From Favolaschia claudopus (lineage: Eukaryota > Basidiomycota > Agaricomycetes > Agaricales > Mycenaceae): 64,000 nt of DNA. Shown in pieces: positions 58,287 through 64,000 of this stretch. Numbering within the stretch: the first letter of the stretch is position 1; each line of letters starts with the position of its first letter. The notes below the pieces were generated by a model, which was not told the DNA's origin, did not search any database, and worked only from the letters and a program-made list of their open reading frames with translations. Where the stretch lies: contig JAWWNJ010000004.1 of the NCBI GenBank assembly GCA_037176885.1, forward strand, positions 3,286,001 through 3,350,000, written 5' to 3'. The position numbers and the translations under genes were made by a program.

Positions 58287-61200
58287 GGTGGGAGGAAGAA
58301 AGAGAGGTCTGTGCCTCGTGCCTAGCATGTGGCACTGGCTTGACAGATTCCCATGATCCCAGCCTATCCAGGGAAGTAAGTATAGCAAAATTAGTACATG
58401 TCGTGCTTATTGGGGTGCAATGTGAAAACCAGGGTATTCATTATACACTACTGTTACCACGCTCCCAGGACAGCCGCCATGATACGCCGTGAATTCACAC
58501 ACTACTTACGCCACTCTGCAGACTATACTCAACGGAACACCAACAAGTCGCCAATAGACACTCTGGTACATTGTTTATCACCCTTTGGGCACTGCGGCTC
58601 GTTAGTTAGTACTTATTGTGGCATACATACGAAAAAAAAACAGGTACCATGTAAGAGATACAGGGTGCCGAGCGGCGCGAGGAGGAGATGCGGGTGGACA
58701 CAAAGCGGAGCTAGGGTGGTACTGGGGATCTTTCATCTCCAATGCAGCCCGGCTGCTTTTGCTGCGCGCTATCACAAGTGACGGTATTCCCCCTGAAGCG
58801 CCGAAAACCCCGCTATGGAGCCTTGGGCAGTATCGGCGGAAGTAGGCAGATCCACAAGGCAGACGCTGCTTCGTATTCGTGATAGTGCTCTCGACCACAA
58901 GACGGGTGCGGGTGAGGTGGAGCCAGGGTGAGGGCGGGGCGAGGAAGAGGGAGATGATGCAACGTGGGGCAGGGTTTACCCCATCTTTAGAAAGAGTCCG
59001 CTAGCCAGTTGATGGCTATCGACGGTACGGTGAGGTTCCCGAACTACCGTGCAGCACCCCCCTCATAAATAAATGACGGATATTTTCGCGTAGCCACACA
59101 GCTGTGTCGGCCCTGGGAGCGCGGAGCGGCATGATGTCACAGCACTATCCGTGGTAGTCGCTCTCGAGCCTCATCTGCAAGGGTGGTAGCGTGCTGGGGG
59201 AAGAGATGGGATGACGGAGGGGCAGAGAAATGGGGTTGCCGAAGCTACTTTAAATACGGTGAGACGGTCTGGGGTGCTGCTCCTCCGTTGACGAGGCGAG
59301 GTCGCAAGCACTGCGCATGGATGTCGGAGAAGGGATATGGGCCAGTGACCATCATGCAAGACGCTGTCGATGAGCCTCGGAGATCACGATGACAGCGCTC
59401 AGTCGGGATTGAGCACGTCTGTAGGGATACGGAAGAAAAAAGGGCAAGATACGTGAGACAGAGACAGACAAAGCCAAAGAACGGACACGCACGATACATC
59501 TCCACCGCTAGCCCATGATCAGCGCACCTCGAAGCCGCAGCCCCGCCTCCGCCTTCCCCACACGCAGATCCATCCAGTGACCAATGCGACTTCCTAGTAT
59601 CTCCCCATCCACACGCTGAGTGCCGAGCGCCCATTGTCCATCTCTCCACCCTCCATCGAAAGCGCCACGTCATCCCTGGCGACGGCGGCATCCGAGATAG
59701 TCATGAAGATCGGGACATATCCGTCGACAAGGACGTGCGTAGCACCTCGACTAGGCAAGCAGCCGCTGACCCATCGAGATACTCAGATGATACGTCGGGA
59801 TGCGGCCAGCAATCGACAGACGCCGCGATGAGCCGCGCGGAGAGTTGGTTGCTCGCTAGGTGCCTAGAACGCGAAAGGTGAATCTCAAGCTTTCCGCCCG
59901 CTGACGGCGAATTGGCATGGGCGACGAGCCACGGTTGGACGCCGTCAAAGTAGGATTCAGCATGAAGAGGTCGCGGGGTAGGTGATGATGACGATACGAC
60001 GCCCATTCAAGAACGCTGATCCGCTGTAAAAGAAAAAAAAATCAGTCAATGACGACGTAGCAACGAAGGCGGGGAAGGACTTGCCCATCGCACCTGCACC
60101 CCGCGCGTCGTCAGCACATCCTGAAGCTGCGACCACACCCCCGACCCCTCCCCCACAATCCACAGAATCACCCTTGGACGCACAGACCGGCAGTCATCCT
60201 CCACATTCCCGAAACACCTCTATGCCCGTCTCGTCAATCTCCCATCCGATCGGAAGCGCAACGTCATCGATCGTTCGTTGCCCCGCGGCACTGCCGTGGG
60301 CAGCGACGACGGAAGAAGTCGTGCTCGAGACGTCTCGAGCATGTCGGTAGCAGGAACGAAACTCCGCACGTATGCGTAGGCGGAGCATCGGATGCAGGCA
60401 GCAATCGAAATGCCCGGGACGAGCGACGGGGAAGGTCGACCGATACGCGGTAGACCATGGACTGCGGTGTAGGCGGCGTCTAGTCTGAAGGCCACCTGAG
60501 GATAAAAGGTCGGAGGGCGTGGAGTCATGCATGCGTCGTGAGGATGCGAGACAGCGGGAGGGCAGACGGCTGTGCATGCGTCTTGAGTGGTGCTGTAGGA
60601 TACGCCAAAGGGGAGTGAGAAGAAGGACGACGTAGATGTAGATGGGCAGAAACCTACTATTGTCTTAGTTGCGTACAAGATGCGATTTGAAACTCGGGTT
60701 GGAAGTCGAGAGATCGGGAGCAAGCTGAGTCCTGACGACCCGCTGCTAGCAACACAGGCACGGTGACGATTGGTACGGCGGGGACGAGGGGCGTCGTCGC
60801 AGTAAGCAGCGGTAGCGGGAGCGAGTGGCATGTCGATTCGCGGAATACCTCTGCATAGGAAACGTCAGCATCAGGGGATGAAGTCATATATGGATGAATC
60901 AAGCGGGCCCAAAATATGGGCAGGGTAAGAAATGCGGCGATGCCGCACAAATAGAAAGAAGATGTAGGTGGGGGCCAGCGCTGATTTCAGAAACCCCAAC
61001 TCGCTACAATCTCCTAGACTCTCCGACGGCGACAGCGGGGAAACAGCAGCTACATTCCACTAGTCTGAGAAGGCGACCCGGGCTGGGCCATGTAAGAAGA
61101 TGAGCTCGGAGATTGAGATCTGCAGACGAGCGACAATATAGACTGACGACAGCACGAGTCGTCGTAGAAGATAGAGAAAAACGAGGCACTCATAGGCAGG

Positions 61201-61570
61201 CGGATATTGAGCCTTTGAGGCAGCAAATGGACGTCGTACGCGAGAAACGAGAGAGAACAGAACGCACCAGATTCATAGAATCAACTCTATCGACCGTAGC
61301 CCGGACAAGAGACGCAGGGTTCTCGACTAAAAGAAGAGTCAGAACGATGAGAAAGCCTCGAGAGGCGCCGCGTAACGCACCCAAGCTCCCCACATTGTTA
61401 CACTTGAAGCACGCATCTCACCTCGCTGACTTGGAAATTTCACGCGGGACCGAGAGTCAACTTGAGGTCCATATTGCTTTCTTGTACAGTATCAACACCC
61501 CGTACTTGAATGACAATAGGCGTGTTCGAGGGCGTCCACTCGATTGGAACCAGATGACTCAAAAATAGCA
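58287..61570. other. GC-rich region with decayed repeated fragments, no confident gene
   Basis: Promoter side of the DUF4470 gene, then CpG-rich sequence like that at 4-7 kb. Two segments, about 59520-59730 and 60080-60310, look like diverged copies of one another. Their minus-strand translations share a DDVAL core followed by a W/M-rich stretch, but both contain stops. A plus-strand frame at 61113-61568 is charged and unrecognised. Confidence 0.4.
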
Positions 61571-64000
61571 AGATTTCGAGCAGATATTTACACATTTTGA
61601 ATGCGGAGAAACGCGCGGTTCTCGCTCAGAGTTTTCCCTCAACCACCGTAGTACCGCTAGCATCACAGTCGATGTAGACAAAGCCGCACAAGCCCGACTT
61701 GAAGCCCAAGTCGATGCTGGGCGGTGGTGGGACAAGGGAAAAGTTTGGAACGTGGGAATGCATCATGTCCGGTCGCGCTCATAGCCGGTGTAGCCGGTCC
61801 TCCTTGCTTTCAACTTCCACCTCAACGAAATTCGTTTGGCGCTGTTCTCTGGTCTCAACACCAATTTTCGAAGCTCGAACTGCGCCGATACTTCTACCGT
61901 ATCCTCTTTTTAGCACAGCAGCTCCCTTCCTGATGCCGGAATGCAATTAGCTTGCCAACTACTTATACACTGCAACATGCGCCGGGGACGGCTCAACTCT
62001 ACCCAAGTACAGTGAATGCAATGGCAAATAGATTTTGTTCTACTTTTTTTTCCAATTTTTACTCGCTCTGTGAATCTCGGGACGAATCGCGAGCCTTCAT
62101 TCGCTTGCTCGGGTCTCGTCGTCTCGAATTTACTTGATCGATTCGGTCTGGCCATGCCAAAGACCGTTCGTTGTCTTTTCAATTTTCTCTTCGAATCAAG
62201 ACGTAGGTATTTCACGTTCTCCGGATAAAGCTTGTCATGAAAACTCACTGTATCTCCAGGAATTATCCAACTTTCCACTGAATTAACTCCCTTGTGTCGG
62301 ACACACTCTGATGCGATTTTTCCCGATAACGATGCTAAAACGTGCTTTGATTCTCGGGGTTTCGAATCGCAGGATACAGGGCAGTGCGCGTCTACACTTT
62401 CTTATCTTGTTCCTCTGCAAACATCTCTTAGTCCTTTTTTCGTAAGTAGTTTGTTCTCTGCGCCAAAGCTCATATTTTCGTTTCGAAGTGTCTCACTTGA
62501 TGCCTCAGTTCCAATTCATCTGGGCTTGCTCTCTCTCCGTCTCAACTCTAGTAAACTCGTCCTTGTCCCTCTCATCGATCCGACCCTTCTCACACTGGCA
62601 GCTTTGCATGAATACCGCGGCTTCTTCTTTGACTTGACTTGACGATAACGGCCAGAAGATCACCATTTTTCAATTAAGTCCTGAAGGTCATGTATACATC
62701 TACTGACTAACCATGGACATCTAACGCGCCTTAGTATCGATCACGCGTGGGTCGTTGCTCAAGGTTCGAGGCCTCTGCCGCTTTAGATGTTCGACTCTCC
62801 TGGACCAGGGCGAATTATAAATATGCCATGTCAGAAGCATTTTTTTTCTACCTCTCTCCTTTCTCCCTAGTGTCTCTTTTCGTGTCAACTTCTTGTATAC
62901 TTACATATTTGCGCCGACGCATGGACCAACAATTTCAACCTACTCCTGATTAATTTTCCGTTCAATCGAGCTCCATTCCACCGGTTTAGCCGTCTCACAG
63001 CTCGCTAACGAATCTAGACATCTGCTCAATTTATTAACGCCTTTTCTTCAAGAATTCCGAAATACGAGCTTCGACGAATACTCGTGGCGGTGTATCTTCG
63101 ATATGTATGTATACTCTTTCTGCCTCTTAGTTATCCTGGTAGGCTTCAGCGAGATTCAACTCAATATCATCGTATCCCGCTCTCCTGTTCTTCTTTCGTG
63201 TCACCTGAGCGTACAACCTGGGTACAGAAATTTATACATATATTTTGGTCTCGACAGCAACTCGCCCAACTTCAGGCTTTCTATTCCCTATCTGAATCTG
63301 AATCGATATTGAATATGCGCTTTCGTGCCTCGAAGACACCCGCTTGCTCCGTGGAACTTGAAGCTTGGGAACTTGGTATCAGCGTTGAGCAGAAGAGGTT
63401 CAATTCCTCGAAGCGCATCCGAGTATGTCCTTCAGACTTTTTGTTCGCCTTATCGCAAGGACGCTTAGACGGACTCGGACCGAATCTTACTACTGTACAC
63501 TCCCTGGACCCTTTCGCATGGGCTGTCGTGTTACGAACTCAAAGAGACTTGTTGGATTTCCGGAGCTCCGAGATCTTGCAACTCATTCGGGGCGAGGAGG
63601 TCAGACTCGGACTCCGGTGCGCTTGAGACCTTGTAAATGACGTTGGTTCTTACAGCTTTTCCTCTGAGCTACCCTGAAGTGTTCAGCATAGACTGGCGTC
63701 CCGTTGTTGAAGAGTAAGTATTAAGGGTCTATGGGCTAGAAGATAAACGATGTTGAACACTCCTCAGTTACGCTCGACAATTGCAGAAGAAAATATTTCT
63801 TTCGACCAGAATTGAGTGTCAGTGGATCCGTAGCTGATGAAAAGATTGTTACACATTTACATACGAGGCTTATTGTCGATCTGATCACAACACAAATAAG
63901 TACGAAGTTTGAAACCAGAACAAAATGGACCTTTAATTCCCGGGATAGAGATAAAACAGTAGTCCGCCCTCCACTTTCAACGCTGTCAATCTGACCAACA
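61571..64000. other. Terminal region, no confident gene
   Basis: The longest frames (61910-62278 minus, 62292-62642 plus, 63084-63626 plus) carry no recognisable domain. A stretch at 61735-61800 (GAACGTGGGAATG ... CCGGT ... GCCGGTGTAGCCGGTCC) weakly resembles the shared upstream motif. A gene running off the right edge cannot be excluded. Confidence 0.35.

Noticed and set aside
1..64000. CRISPR arrays, bacterial operons, LTR retrotransposons
   Set aside because: Spliced eukaryotic genes throughout; no spaced direct-repeat array, reverse transcriptase or integrase frame was seen.

Overview
The window looks like a gene-poor, repeat-rich accessory region of a basidiomycete, most likely an agaricomycete. 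The support is: spliced genes with 45-80 nt introns, an F-box protein family with many divergent copies, a STAND (NLR-like) protein, MYND-finger proteins of the DUF4470 and armadillo-like types, and a DUF6589 gene. Exon models were built by hand from splice sites. Six of them close with an exact multiple of three coding bases, which is good support.

Layout. 184-3925 (-): STAND protein with N-terminal bundle, NACHT ATPase and ankyrin repeats. 3926-10720: GC-rich sequence with decayed coding fragments, then an array of tRNA-like relics at about 8.4-10.1 kb. 10721-35122: F-box cluster. It holds gene A (10721-12326, +), B (12904-14580, -), C (15510-17241, +), an unrelated F-box/LRR-like gene D (18399-20095, -), pseudogene E (20854-29606, -), a MYND gene (30517-32617, -) and F (33349-35122, -, one base out of frame). 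35123-52340: a diverged tandem duplication. Each unit has a long non-coding leader and an F-box gene: H (41620-43313, intact) and I (48129-52340, broken). 54728-58286 (-): DUF4470/MYND protein. 58287-64000: no confident gene.

The most notable feature is a 6,433-bp mobile element at 21271-27703. It is inserted in F-box gene E and flanked by a perfect 9-bp target duplication (CACTACTGC). It carries two convergent genes: a RecQ-like helicase with a C-terminal SAP motif, and a five-exon, 1,183-residue DUF6589 protein. The interrupted gene reads continuously across the empty site, so the element boundaries are fixed to the base. I know of no described transposon class with this gene pair. Forty bases away the same gene was hit by a second, unrelated element, a 634-bp miniature element with 34-bp inverted ends and its own 9-bp duplication. 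A third insertion of 2.6 kb with an 8-bp duplication breaks F-box gene I.

Together the region reads as a birth-and-death nursery of F-box genes: substrate receptors that diverge quickly, duplicate in tandem and act as landing sites for several transposon families, next to an NLR-type gene. No computation was run. Family names come from motif recognition, and intron positions are inferred from splice sites and reading phase.
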